This document shows positions 53,744-63,143 of a stretch of DNA of 64,000 bases, piece by piece. A program made the position numbers and the translations under genes. The notes below the pieces were generated by a model. The model saw only the letters and a program-made list of their open reading frames with translations. It did not search any database and was not told where the DNA came from. Every line of letters starts with the position of its first letter. The first letter of the stretch is position 1. The stretch is from Dielma sp000508965 (lineage in GTDB: Bacteria > Bacillota_I > Bacilli_A > Erysipelotrichales > Erysipelotrichaceae): the NCBI GenBank assembly GCA_000508965.1, contig BAHV02000021.1, positions 186,001 through 250,000 on the forward strand. Reading direction: 5' to 3'.

Positions 53744-56518
53744 TTATTCTGTGTCAAACAAATCCATAACATAACCTATTTCTGTGTCAGGCACACTGCA
53801 TTTGAATTCTTCCTCTAAAATCATCATTCCCAGTTTAACCGCATGATACAGTGCCGGTTTAGCCGCTATCAGCTCATCAATCTTCTCATAATTAAGAATC
53901 TGTCCTTGAATGCAGCGCTCCGCCATGCTTCCCACATGCAGAATATAATTCACCAAAATACGGTTATAATCCTGAATATCAACCATCTTTTCAATCAGTT
54001 TAAAAGACTTTTGAATTACATCTTCAGTTTTATCCAGATCGAGGAAAGTCAATGATTCGGCAAGTACCGTATGCGTTATGTAATTCGGTACTTCCTGGAT
54101 ATCAGATTTCGATCCCACCATTCGCTGTATAATCTGATTTATTTCATAAAGTCCATTTTCAAGGATCATTTTATCAGAAGGGATGTAAGGAACATTTTCC
54201 AGCAGCAGATCGACAGCGCCGACAATCGCTAGAATTGTCTTGCCTTTCAGATCAATTTCTTTAAATGTCTCTTTGTTGCAGCAAAGCACTTCAATCTCAT
54301 ACTCCTGAATTAAAGGAATCGCTGAGCGCAATAGATTGCCCAGTTTAATTGCCGCCCCTTCACCAGTCAGACATGTGCAGATAATCGCGTAATTCTGCTG
54401 GATGCGGTTTTTCATCTCCAAAGAAAAGGAACGGCCGATATAAGGCAGCATATCCTTAAATTCTTTTGCTAATTCATCTAATGTATATTCAACCATCATC
54501 GTTTTTCGGGTTGCCTCAAGCACTAAAGGCGTAGATACCATCTCCACCGTGGCAACCGGAATATTGGTTTTCTCAGTAATTAATTCACCAAAGGATAATA
54601 ATGAACCCATATCAACCATCAGCAGGACACCCTTGCCTTCATCGACTTCTTTAACCTTATCACTGACAACCTCTAAAAATTCCTGAACATTCTGCTTCAG
54701 CGGCATATCAAGCGCATGCGCGTGATGTGTACAGAGTAAGGTATTCGCTACATCAGCCATATTGCGGGCAACACCATTGCCATGGGCAAGCACTAATAAG
54801 CCGATATGCCTTGATTCAGTCTTGCGTTCCTCTTCCATACTCAAAAATAAGGTAATAAAGATGATTTCCTGCTCCGGCAGTTCAATATCAAGTTCACTCT
54901 GTAATATCGTTCTGACCGTTTTGGCTGTTTGATATTCAAGCGGATGATCCATCGCCATCGTATATTGATTGGCGCTGAACGCTGAATGAGTTACATGATT
55001 CTCGACAATGGCAGACATGTGCAGAGCCATCGCGGCATAAGCCTTCTTCGGTATACTGCGGTTAATGTGATGCTCAGCAATCTGCATGGCGATTTCCACA
55101 GAACGGTAAATGCGCGGTGATACAATTTTATATAATTCTTCCTTCTGAGAAATATCTGTATTTACCAGCTTATTCATCAGACGCGATATATACTCCTCAA
55201 TCTGCTTCTTTATCTCACGGCTGATTGTATCGGCTGAATAGCCTTCAATCTCATAGCGCGAGAAGGATTTCTCAATCAAACCATAGATATCCTCAAGATC
55301 ACGGAAATCAAAGGATTCAAAATTAATTTCCTGATTATAAATAAAGAGGTTACCGGCATGAGAATCAATGATTTCCATAATTTCCGGCTGTTTCTCTGAT
55401 TTAAAGATACCTGCATAGGTTGAATCCGCAAGCAGCGATGAATTAATTTCAACACGGGCTAAGTCACGAGCCTTATAATCGAGGAATGCACGGGCACATA
55501 GCAGGCGGATATCCGCCTTCAGCTGGCCGATATTGCCGGGACAGTCATAACCCATCAAAGCTTTCATCCCCTTTTTAGTTACTTGAATCGGTATTTTAAG
55601 CTGACTGTATTCCTGACGGAGAAATTTTTCAATCAGGTCATAGCGCTCTTTAATTGTACGCTCTTGAAGACTTGGAATCGTAACCGTCATCGGGATGCGT
55701 CGCAGAAAGGTTTTCAGCAGTGCTGAGTCGGTATTTTCAGTAGTAGCGCCAAGAATAAGCACATTGGCCTTCGTATTCTTAGAATCACCCATGCGGCGGT
55801 ACTCACCCTTATCAATCAGCATAAAAAGCATTTCCTGACCTTCCGGTGAAAGACGGTGGATCTCATCTAAAAACAGAATGCCGTTGTTGGCACGATGAAT
55901 CAGGCCTTCAGAATCATGATCGGCACCAGTATAGGCACCCTTTACATAACCAAACAGCTGACCTAGCAGCAGTTGGGGATTATCGGCATATTCTGCACAG
56001 TTAAAGACTACAAATTCCGCTTTTTCATTTAAAACCCCCTGTTCCTTGGCAAAAGAATACATGATTTCCGCAAACATCGTCTTGCCGACACCCGTAGGGC
56101 CGATTAATAATGTATGCAGGCCAAAAGGCGGATAAATCATCGCGGCCTTTGCCTTTTTGATTATGGTTTTTAAACTGCCTTCACTGCCGATAATTAATTC
56201 GAAAGGATCACTGACATGCTGCTTATGTTCTTTAATCAACAGATTCAGATGATCAGTTTCAAATACTTCGTTTTTACCATGAGTAAGCTTTTCAAATACT
56301 TCCGCATCAAAATAATAAACGGGGCGGCCGATTACCTTAATTACCCGCTGTTCCAAAAATAAAGTATTCAGTTCTTTACTGACATTGGCACGATCCATAG
56401 CCAGCTGATCCGCCAGCTGTGTCGCGCTGAAACCCTCAAAGCCATTTTCAATATCCTTTAATGTGTATTTTTCACATGCTTTCTTAAGCATTTCACTAAT
56501 TTTCGATTTACGAAGCAA
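53744..56518 (-). CDS. levR: LevR-type sigma-54 activator with PRD and EIIA domains
   Basis: 924 residues from TTG at 56518, chosen because AAAGGAG sits 8 bp upstream; the earlier ATG (56614) has no ribosome site. Winged helix (about 1-75), AAA+ domain with Walker A GPTGVGKT, intact sigma-54 loop GAYTGA and Walker B ILFLDEIHR, then PRD1 (about 440-530), EIIA-man domain with LVLAHGNGVARNM (about 590), an EIIB-like part and PRD2 (about 810-915). An intact sigma-54 activator, unlike the homolog at the left edge. It should act on the -24/-12 promoter just downstream, under HPr/EIIB phosphorylation control. Confidence 0.93.
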   Translation of the reverse strand: MLRKSKISEMLKKACEKYTLKDIENGFEGFSATQLADQLAMDRANVSKELNTLFLEQRVIKVIGRPVYYFDAEVFEKLTHGKNEVFETDHLNLLIKEHKQHVSDPFELIIGSEGSLKTIIKKAKAAMIYPPFGLHTLLIGPTGVGKTMFAEIMYSFAKEQGVLNEKAEFVVFNCAEYADNPQLLLGQLFGYVKGAYTGADHDSEGLIHRANNGILFLDEIHRLSPEGQEMLFMLIDKGEYRRMGDSKNTKANVLILGATTENTDSALLKTFLRRIPMTVTIPSLQERTIKERYDLIEKFLRQEYSQLKIPIQVTKKGMKALMGYDCPGNIGQLKADIRLLCARAFLDYKARDLARVEINSSLLADSTYAGIFKSEKQPEIMEIIDSHAGNLFIYNQEINFESFDFRDLEDIYGLIEKSFSRYEIEGYSADTISREIKKQIEEYISRLMNKLVNTDISQKEELYKIVSPRIYRSVEIAMQIAEHHINRSIPKKAYAAMALHMSAIVENHVTHSAFSANQYTMAMDHPLEYQTAKTVRTILQSELDIELPEQEIIFITLFLSMEEERKTESRHIGLLVLAHGNGVARNMADVANTLLCTHHAHALDMPLKQNVQEFLEVVSDKVKEVDEGKGVLLMVDMGSLLSFGELITEKTNIPVATVEMVSTPLVLEATRKTMMVEYTLDELAKEFKDMLPYIGRSFSLEMKNRIQQNYAIICTCLTGEGAAIKLGNLLRSAIPLIQEYEIEVLCCNKETFKEIDLKGKTILAIVGAVDLLLENVPYIPSDKMILENGLYEINQIIQRMVGSKSDIQEVPNYITHTVLAESLTFLDLDKTEDVIQKSFKLIEKMVDIQDYNRILVNYILHVGSMAERCIQGQILNYEKIDELIAAKPALYHAVKLGMMILEEEFKCSVPDTEIGYVMDLFDTE

Positions 56519-57009
56519 ACAACTCACTCCTTTCTGCTTATCTGATAAATAGTACACCATAGAATTAAAATTGTAAACGTTCACAATCTTCTGATTAAAG
56601 CCTTTGTTTAACATTATAACATAAAGCTATGACCGATTAAAAAGGTTAAAAAAAGCAGACTGACGCTGCCCCACATCTTTATTGCTTTGAATCTATCCTT
56701 ATCATCATTCTCCCTGATTTGATAATATACCCAGTTTCTAATATCAGTCTATCGCCTGAATGCAGACTTGTCAATGTACATTCAAAAAGAACAGCCAGTA
56801 TTCAGCTGTTCTTGATTTTATTCTGATACTCATAGTTGATCAATGCGCTTTACCGTCACTCCGTCAAAGCAAAGATACCCTGATTTTGTAAAGTCACACC
56901 AAATGAACTTGATACAACTATGGGTGTCAAACTTTTAAATTTTTGAAAGGGGAAAATTCATATATTATTTTATGAATGCAATCATCACTTTGCAGTCACA
57001 ATATATAAT
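56519..57009. other. Intergenic region with a terminator and a gene fragment
   Basis: The left part is the levR leader. The right part codes on the minus strand for about 34 codons between stops (FDTHSCIKFIWCDFTKSG inside, tail ending RIDQL), without a start codon; it looks like the end of a lost gene I cannot name. No DgaE- or KDGP-aldolase-like gene, often next to SFCGS loci, is present here. Confidence 0.3.
56783..56813. terminator. Terminator downstream of the SFCGS operon
   Basis: AAGAACAGC and GCTGTTCTT, 9 bp perfect with a 9-nt loop, then TTTTTG on the minus strand. About 200 bp after the DUF4310 stop. Confidence 0.7.
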
Positions 57010-57639
57010 TTAGAAAAAGAAGGCCGCTATAAACATTCCGATTATGATACCGCCGACACAATTTTTACCTTTAATATAAAATGCAATGCCGCCCAAAGCA
57101 CCGGCAATTCCGATAGGAATCGAATATTGAAGAGCGCTTAACAGAAACAACGGGGCCAAAAAGTTACTTAACTGATGACCGACACCCATCATGATAGCTG
57201 TACCGCCCGCCGTAACACCGCTTGGCATAAGCTTGCGGACACCCATAACAATTAACCCTATTACTAAACCGACAAAGCCGCCAGTCAAAATAGCTAATGG
57301 GAAATTATAGATTAAGAAGCCCCAGCCCATACTGATAATCAAAGCACAGATTCCTAAACCGACACCATGCATCATAGATCCGCCGATATCAATCAAACCT
57401 ACCAAGGGTCCTTCAAGAACACGAGCAATCAGAAAACCGCCGCCATAGCCGACTGCCGCTCCTAAATCTCCTGACTCAATACCTAATTTAAGCATTTGAC
57501 CGCCGGCAAAATTTGTCAGATAACCCGTTCCGTTCACGAGATAAGTATGGGTTCCGCCAACAACACCGGCACATATTGCTACACAAATTAATAAAAAAGC
57601 CCAGTCTTTCATTAAAAATTTATTTAACTTTTCAATCAT
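57010..57639 (-). CDS. DUF4310 membrane protein of the SFCGS system
   Basis: 209 residues with about six helices and many Gly-rich stretches (GGGFLIARVLEGPLVGLIDI about 66-85; HGVGLGICALIISMGWGF). Family of unknown function, always linked to DUF4311, DUF4312 and SFCGS genes; together they look like a membrane transporter in PTS style. No catalytic residues visible. 11 bp after the DUF4311 gene with AGGAGG. Confidence 0.85.
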   Translation of the reverse strand: MIEKLNKFLMKDWAFLLICVAICAGVVGGTHTYLVNGTGYLTNFAGGQMLKLGIESGDLGAAVGYGGGFLIARVLEGPLVGLIDIGGSMMHGVGLGICALIISMGWGFLIYNFPLAILTGGFVGLVIGLIVMGVRKLMPSGVTAGGTAIMMGVGHQLSNFLAPLFLLSALQYSIPIGIAGALGGIAFYIKGKNCVGGIIIGMFIAAFFF

Positions 57640-57650
57640 GGTTTCACCTC

Positions 57651-58394
57651 CTAGCCCAGCATAGCCGCAGCAACTGTAAATGCCTCAATCAATTTGGGAA
57701 AGAAGCCGCGGAAGTATGCGATTAATACCCAAATGACAATCATCAATACGATAAAGACAATTGAAATCTTACTCTTAACGCCATTATTCTCAATCGTCTG
57801 ACCTGTAATAATTCCTAAAATTAAACCGGGTGTTGCATTGCCGGTAACTAAAAATGCGATTGAGCCTAAAGCGATACCCCAGCAGCCAGTAATCTTACCA
57901 TTATCTAAAGCCGCGATCAGGAAGAGAACCTGCATAACAATCAAGAAATTATTAATTGCCGGTGTGAAGATTTCAGTCAGCGTTGCCGATACATAAGCGG
58001 GTACAAAACTCACCGAACTATTTAGGATAACTAAACCGATAATACCGACAACAGCACCTACGATAGCCATCTTGGCAGGATTTTGAATCGTCTCTTTAAC
58101 ATCCTTATTCTTTGTCAGCAAGACACCGGCACTGATATTTGGAATAACCCGATGCAGGAAATCCTGATCAAAACAACCCGTTGCCAGACCGTTTGCCATG
58201 CAATTAATGTAGAAAGAAAAACCAAAACTGAAATGTGACACCGGATCACCCTGACATGCATTCATTTCACCTAGTGTTCTGAAAGCACCGGCCGCCTGTA
58301 ATTCAGGTGCATAGTACATTCGCGCCGCGCCAGCCCCTACACCAGCACCAGCCAAACCGCCGATAACGATTGACTTAATAATTAATTCAAACAT
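57651..58394 (-). CDS. DUF4311 membrane protein of the SFCGS system
   Basis: 247 residues, about seven helices. N-terminal GGLAGAGVGAGAARMYYAPE and NACQGDPVSHFSFGFSFY (about 44-61) are conserved-looking polar spots in a membrane setting that could form a substrate site. Probably the partner channel of DUF4310. Ribosome site AGGAGG; 12 bp after DUF4312. Confidence 0.85.
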   Translation of the reverse strand: MFELIIKSIVIGGLAGAGVGAGAARMYYAPELQAAGAFRTLGEMNACQGDPVSHFSFGFSFYINCMANGLATGCFDQDFLHRVIPNISAGVLLTKNKDVKETIQNPAKMAIVGAVVGIIGLVILNSSVSFVPAYVSATLTEIFTPAINNFLIVMQVLFLIAALDNGKITGCWGIALGSIAFLVTGNATPGLILGIITGQTIENNGVKSKISIVFIVLMIVIWVLIAYFRGFFPKLIEAFTVAAAMLG

Positions 58395-58406
58395 GCTTCT
58401 ACCTCC

Positions 58407-58709
58407 TTACAGTTCCATATATTGAACTTCAACACTAATTTTCAAACGCATTGTAACCTCTTCTTTAATTCTTGGCATAAAGAGGAACAGGAAATGTTCC
58501 TTTGAAGTTGTAACCTTTTCCTCAAGAATCTGAACATTGGTTGGTTTTAAATAAATAATTGCGCCATTAACCACTTCATATACACGTTTGCGCATATCCG
58601 TAAAAGCTTTAGAAATAGCATCTGCCCGCCCCTGCTTTGAACTGGCGCTGACTTCAATATCAACCACTTTCTGTTTTAAATCATTGCCATCCTGTTCACT
58701 ATTTTTCAT
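58407..58709 (-). CDS. DUF4312 small cytosolic protein of the SFCGS system
   Basis: 100 residues from ATG at 58709, which overlaps the SFCGS gene by 11 bp. Charged, no membrane helix: a mixed alpha/beta protein with DIEVSASSKQGRADAISKAF near residue 20. Might be a IIA- or IIB-like phosphocarrier, but no certain phospho-His or Cys stands out. Function unknown. Confidence 0.8.
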   Translation of the reverse strand: MKNSEQDGNDLKQKVVDIEVSASSKQGRADAISKAFTDMRKRVYEVVNGAIIYLKPTNVQILEEKVTTSKEHFLFLFMPRIKEEVTMRLKISVEVQYMEL

Positions 58710-59064
58710 ACTTATCTTTCCATGCCTTGACAATCGTTTTGCCCAGTTCTTCACTATCCATAAAAGGGAAGCCGATAACCTGACAGCCTTCCTTTACACA
58801 TTGAGCACCAGCCGCCGGCGTACGCTGATACTGCTTATATTTATATCCGTATTTAGTTGCGGCGGTAACTGCCCCGGCACCGCCGCTGCCGCAGAAGCTC
58901 AAGCCAAGATCCGCATTATTCTCATGCATGACATCGCCTAACTTCATATCCGCCAGCATGCCTGGGATTAAAATAGCGGTACCGCCGGCTGCTTCAATTC
59001 CTTTCGCCGTTCGTTTACCATCACCCATCCGATGCCCTATTACAACTACTGGTTTATTTGACAT
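58699..59064 (-). CDS. SFCGS-family glycine-rich protein
   Basis: 121 residues from ATG at 59064 (GGAGG upstream). N-terminal beta strand VVVIGHRMGDGKRTAKGIEA and the name motif GLSFCGSGGAGAVTAATKYG (about 69-88). The layout, an early nucleotide- or phosphate-like loop and a Cys in a Gly-rich turn, resembles small IIB proteins of the PTS, which is why the locus looks PTS-like (inference). Overlaps its neighbours at both ends, so tightly coupled. Confidence 0.85.
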   Translation of the reverse strand: MSNKPVVVIGHRMGDGKRTAKGIEAAGGTAILIPGMLADMKLGDVMHENNADLGLSFCGSGGAGAVTAATKYGYKYKQYQRTPAAGAQCVKEGCQVIGFPFMDSEELGKTIVKAWKDKYEK

Positions 59065-59426
59065 GATCCATCCTCCTTTGACATCCCTGTCTGTAAATAA
59101 ATCGCAAATAAAACTTTTTCTGCTTGATTCAGCAAAATACCATATTTCCTGCAGATTGGTGTCAGACATTCTTCAGCATAATCAAGACTTCGTTTTGAAA
59201 CTTGCCGATATACATCTTCATTGACCTCAATCTGCGCGCATTCATTAGTTTTAAACCGCAGCAGCATCACATTGATATGATTGCAAAGCGTCACCTGGAA
59301 ATCATCGGGAATGATGATCTGATGAGCTTCGAGATAAGCATTGATATTTTCAAAATCATCACTGACAGCTGCGATTTCATCATGATTAAGCTTTAGAATA
59401 TCCCTCAGTACACTGATATAATTCAC
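59046..59426 (-). CDS. Stand-alone PRD-domain protein
   Basis: 126 residues from GTG at 59426, chosen because GGAGG lies 8 bp upstream; the GTG at 59435 lies on top of that site. A single PTS-regulation domain with His in TLCNHINVMLLRF (about 46) that can be phosphorylated by HPr or EIIB. It has no DNA- or RNA-binding domain, so it may act as a phospho-sensor partner in the system. Overlaps the amidohydrolase gene by 41 bp and SFCGS by 19 bp. Confidence 0.8.
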   Translation of the reverse strand: MNYISVLRDILKLNHDEIAAVSDDFENINAYLEAHQIIIPDDFQVTLCNHINVMLLRFKTNECAQIEVNEDVYRQVSKRSLDYAEECLTPICRKYGILLNQAEKVLFAIYLQTGMSKEDGSCQINQ

Positions 59427-60528
59427 TTTCTCCACCTCCAGATACCATGACTTTTTCCGGCACTATACATTGACTGACTTTCTGAAGGTTATAATAACAA
59501 TCTTCTAATTCAAGATTTACTTCTTTTATGTCAAAGAAAGTGAAATCTGCTGATTTGCCGATTTTAATTTCCCCCAGCATATCCAGATGATATGTTTTAG
59601 CTGCCCGATAAGTAACACTGTCTACTACATCCATAAGACTCATCCCCATTGCCAACCATTTACTCATTACAATAGCCAGTGAGTAAGCCGGGCCATTGAT
59701 ATTTGACAGGCGGATATCCGTACTGATCAAATCCGGTGCAAAGCCTTTACGGAATGCTCTTGCCGCTACCGGATAACAGAAGCTGGCACTGCCGTGACCC
59801 ACGTCGAATAATACGCCTCGATTTCTGGCTCTTACAAAGCTGCGTTTCGGTGTTCCGTCCTTTTGAAAGAGCGATACTTCCTTGCCATGATAAGTATGCG
59901 TAATGACATCGCCCGCTTCCAGAAACTCAACCAAACCGCAAGGATCAGGCGGGAATGTACCAACATGAACCGTCACCGGCAGACAGCGCTCTTTCGCAAT
60001 AGACTTTGCCTTTTTCACTAACGCGTATCCCTGATCGTTGGTGATCGTATTGCTGCAGGCAACCTTGACGCCTAAAAAGATACCGGGATAACGGTCAAAG
60101 CATTCCAGATAATGGGCAGGATTTATATTTTCAACGTCCATGTCCGCCATATCTTTTGAGAAACCATGCTCACTATGCCCGCTGAGCAGCGCATAATATT
60201 TTGTCTTAGCGGCTTTGGCTTCAGCCGCAAATTTATCAGCTTCATCCACCGCTGCCGAACCGCATTCAATCATTGCCGTCACACCCCGATAAACACCCAG
60301 CTTATCCACATCCATCACAGCTTCACGAAGCCGATTGTGCATGTGAATATCAATCATCCCGGCACTGACATACAGTCCCTCAGCATCGATTACCCGGGCG
60401 TTTTCATCATTGATCACATCTTGGATATCTGTAATCAGACCTGCTTCGCAAAGGATATCCTTTTTCACTTGGTGCAAATCATTATGTTTATCTACAAGAA
60501 TACCATTTTTGATCAAAACCCTTTTCAA
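59386..60528 (-). CDS. Amidohydrolase/deacetylase of the EF_0837/Atu3266 type
   Basis: 380 residues from TTG at 60528 (GAGGTG 7 bp upstream). Metal-binding barrel: IDIHMHNR (about 59), carboxylated Lys in GVKVA (about 153), His in TVHVG and THTYHG (about 190, 212), DVGHGSASF (about 238) and the catalytic Asp in STDIRLSN (about 270). Relatives deacetylate N- or O-acetyl compounds of unknown natural role. First gene of the SFCGS operon; may process the imported compound or feed ammonia-lyase steps encoded elsewhere. Confidence 0.9.
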   Translation of the reverse strand: MKRVLIKNGILVDKHNDLHQVKKDILCEAGLITDIQDVINDENARVIDAEGLYVSAGMIDIHMHNRLREAVMDVDKLGVYRGVTAMIECGSAAVDEADKFAAEAKAAKTKYYALLSGHSEHGFSKDMADMDVENINPAHYLECFDRYPGIFLGVKVACSNTITNDQGYALVKKAKSIAKERCLPVTVHVGTFPPDPCGLVEFLEAGDVITHTYHGKEVSLFQKDGTPKRSFVRARNRGVLFDVGHGSASFCYPVAARAFRKGFAPDLISTDIRLSNINGPAYSLAIVMSKWLAMGMSLMDVVDSVTYRAAKTYHLDMLGEIKIGKSADFTFFDIKEVNLELEDCYYNLQKVSQCIVPEKVMVSGGGESELYQCTEGYSKA

Positions 60529-60649
60529 ATTAAGACACCTCTTTTCCGATTTATAAAGATAAGTATTTTCACCCTTTTTTCTAGTTTTATCAGGTGTTTC
60601 TTTATCTGTAATCAGAATATCATTGAATTTATAAAATTAAAATAACAAA

Positions 60650-60682
60650 AACACCACATGATTAGTGCAATCAAATGGTGTT
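60650..60682 (-). terminator. Terminator after the BglG-type gene
   Basis: AACACCA/TGGTGTT with inner TGATT/AATCA pairing and TTTTGTT on the minus strand, 10 bp after the stop. It isolates the regulator from the SFCGS operon downstream. Confidence 0.85.
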
Positions 60683-60692
60683 ATCAAAAAAT

Positions 60693-62609
60693 TCAAATCA
60701 AATAACGGAGAATAGCAATTGCTTCAATTGGGTCAATATAGACACCGAGCTTTTCTTCCATGACATGCAGAAACCTAACAATAATTTCATATTCCTTGGC
60801 ATATGATTTTTTCATTTCTTCATAATCAGAAGCACTGATGAAACGGCCATTGACCCAGCGCGGCACCGACATAACAATATGGGCGAGAATTCCTGAGAAC
60901 CGATGGTAATCAACGTTTTTGCCATGATTAGCCGAACATTCTGACATCATGATACAAGCCTCAACACATGTTTCCGCATATAGCTCCGCAGAAAGTGAGG
61001 CCGGTTCACTCGCCGCAAAATTGAAATTGATCAAGCTTCCCAGACGGGCTGAAAATTCATTGACTTTGCTGCCGGGTACATATTGTGTAATCAAAGAATT
61101 CATTAAATCTGTAGCATCTGTTAATGAAGGCCGGCTATGAGTTTTGCCTTCAACTATAACCTCTTTTATCTTCAGCATTTCCTGTTCACTGACAAAGGGA
61201 CTGACCAAAACAACCGGTTTTTTAATATCATGAAGCGGTATTGTGGATAGGATCAGATCCGCATTATCCACTAAATCTGACTGCCGTTCTAAATCAAGAA
61301 CCGGAATCATGCCTACAATATGAACTTCCGGCATATTGTTCATAAGGCGGGCAGCCAACAGCTTACTTGCTCCCCGTCCTGTATTGCACACCACCAAAAT
61401 ACGTGCTTCCGCTAATTGATGACTTTTCTCTAGGCTGCGGCAGAAATAAAGCGTTAAAAACCCGATTTCATCTTCATCCATTGATAAGCCATACACATTC
61501 TCAAAAGCTTTTGAAGCATGTTCAACCATACCGTAAAGCTCTCCATATTTAGCTTTAATTTGCGTCAGAATTGGATTTGTATTCGGTAAATTCAGTTTGT
61601 AGCGATTCAAGGTTAACTGAATATGAGTCAGAATGTCATTTTTCAGCTGGTCATATTCAACTGCCAGTTCAGGATACACATGCTGTGCTTCTTTCAGCAT
61701 CGCCTCTACTGCTTGTACCAATTTACTAGTTTCTTCCTTAACGATCTTATCGTCGACCCAATATGTATAGTTCGCAATGATGAAAGTCAAAAATTCGATT
61801 TGTCCGCCATCAAGACACAGGCTGAATAATTTATTGATTTCCTGCGCAAGACGTTCAATTTTTATATGATTCTCATCATTGAGTACATCGGCATAATAAT
61901 TGTGATTCAACCGTAATGAATTACCATAAGAACAGCGTTTGATAAAAAAGGCCAGCCAAATTTTCAGCCTGACATAATCATTAATCATTAAAACAAGGTC
62001 ATCATTAATAAAATTAAGCAGCTGATCGATCTGCATCTTTTCGACATTGTTTAAAAAGGTGTCTTCACTTTCAAATAGCAGATACTGAATCTTTTTCTTA
62101 TTAGCCTTTTCGATCAATGCGTTGATTAATGATATGACATCTATTTCTTCACCTTTGAGATAAAAACCATGATTCTTTCTGCCGACAACCTGCAAGTGAT
62201 AATCTGCAAGCTGTTCATTGACTGATTTTAATTCATTCATGACAGTATTTTTTGACAGCTGCATCTTTTCAGCCAAGGCTTCTGCGGTAATCGGATTTGG
62301 CAGCAGTAAAAAGCAGAACAGCAGGACATGACTGCGGTCTTCGGCACGGTAAATGCTTAGATTTTCAAGATTGATTTCCTTTTCTAATTGATTATATATA
62401 TTTTGCTTTGCATCAATACGCATACCAAGACCCGGTACTTTAATAAAATTTACTCCCTCAAGTGTATTGACATAATCGCTGATTTCATTGATATCATTAC
62501 GGATCGTGCGCAGTGATATGTTATATTTAGCAGCCAGGGCTTTGGCTGTAACCGGCTCTTTGGCTGCCTCTAAATCTTTTAGGATAAAGCTTTGCCGCTG
62601 ATTCAGCAT
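60693..62609 (-). CDS. BglG/LicR-type PRD regulator of the SFCGS locus
   Basis: 638 residues from ATG at 62609 (AGAGGTG upstream; the longer frame from 62651 lacks a site). Helix-turn-helix domains (1-60; 85-150), PRD1 (about 185-290), PRD2 (about 300-400), an EIIB-like domain with Cys in LVVCNTGRGASKLLAAR (about 408), and a C-terminal all-helical PRD/EIIA-like region (about 500-638) without the usual IPHP motif. Probably senses phosphate flow from the neighbouring system and activates it. Confidence 0.9.
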   Translation of the reverse strand: MLNQRQSFILKDLEAAKEPVTAKALAAKYNISLRTIRNDINEISDYVNTLEGVNFIKVPGLGMRIDAKQNIYNQLEKEINLENLSIYRAEDRSHVLLFCFLLLPNPITAEALAEKMQLSKNTVMNELKSVNEQLADYHLQVVGRKNHGFYLKGEEIDVISLINALIEKANKKKIQYLLFESEDTFLNNVEKMQIDQLLNFINDDLVLMINDYVRLKIWLAFFIKRCSYGNSLRLNHNYYADVLNDENHIKIERLAQEINKLFSLCLDGGQIEFLTFIIANYTYWVDDKIVKEETSKLVQAVEAMLKEAQHVYPELAVEYDQLKNDILTHIQLTLNRYKLNLPNTNPILTQIKAKYGELYGMVEHASKAFENVYGLSMDEDEIGFLTLYFCRSLEKSHQLAEARILVVCNTGRGASKLLAARLMNNMPEVHIVGMIPVLDLERQSDLVDNADLILSTIPLHDIKKPVVLVSPFVSEQEMLKIKEVIVEGKTHSRPSLTDATDLMNSLITQYVPGSKVNEFSARLGSLINFNFAASEPASLSAELYAETCVEACIMMSECSANHGKNVDYHRFSGILAHIVMSVPRWVNGRFISASDYEEMKKSYAKEYEIIVRFLHVMEEKLGVYIDPIEAIAILRYLI

Positions 62610-62854
62610 ACTATCACCTCTTGCCAATAGTATAACATTATAAGCCAACAATGAAATGCTCAGCGATAATTAAATATCAAATTTACTTAAATTCAAAGAT
62701 AGATTTATTTATTGCCTTTTTCACCTCTATTCCCCCTTTTTGAATTATTTTTAAAAAGTAAGAATAGAATCACTTTCTAATGACAGTTAAAAACAGTATT
62801 AATAAAATCTACACAGATAAATATACGGCACTATGTAATATTTATTATTTTCTA

Positions 62855-62863
62855 TGCTAGAAT
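62855..62863 (+). promoter_or_regulatory. Extended -10 promoter of the 42-residue peptide
   Basis: TG-C-TAGAAT about 40 bp before the ATG at 62903; no good -35. Confidence 0.4.
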
Positions 62864-62902
62864 GAAAGTAAGATATACATGAATAAAAAAAGAGTGATAC
62901 AA

Positions 62903-63031
62903 ATGCTATTGCTAACTACTCAAAATCACAGCCCCGCTGTTATCGATTTTTATGGATTTAATTCATTACCATTTTGGTTTGGCATAGTAATTATCCTTAT
63001 CATCATTGTATGGCTGATAAGAAAAAAATAA
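62903..63031 (+). CDS. 42-residue single-helix membrane peptide
   Basis: ATG at 62903 behind AAGAG. Polar N-terminus (TTQNHSPAVIDFYG), one helix (about 22-39, IVIILIIIVWLI) and a basic RKK tail, the look of type I toxins and other small membrane peptides. Too short for ordinary gene callers. It converges with another membrane peptide 16 bp away on the other strand. Function unknown; translation is not proven. Confidence 0.5.
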   Translation: MLLLTTQNHSPAVIDFYGFNSLPFWFGIVIILIIIVWLIRKK

Positions 63032-63047
63032 ACAATTCTAAAAAGAA

Positions 63048-63143
63048 TTACTGATGACCATTCAACATCAGAAATACTATCATAATGATGATCATTGCCG
63101 CTGTAACTGTGATTATCCGACTCCACTTATTTCCTAAATTCAT
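63048..63143 (-). CDS. 31-residue single-helix membrane peptide
   Basis: Begins MNLGNKWSRI, then an almost wholly hydrophobic helix AAMIIIMIVFLML and the tail NGHQ. No clear ribosome site, so confidence is low. Placed tail to tail with the 42-residue peptide; their mRNAs would overlap if either transcript runs on. Confidence 0.35.
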   Translation of the reverse strand: MNLGNKWSRIITVTAAMIIIMIVFLMLNGHQ

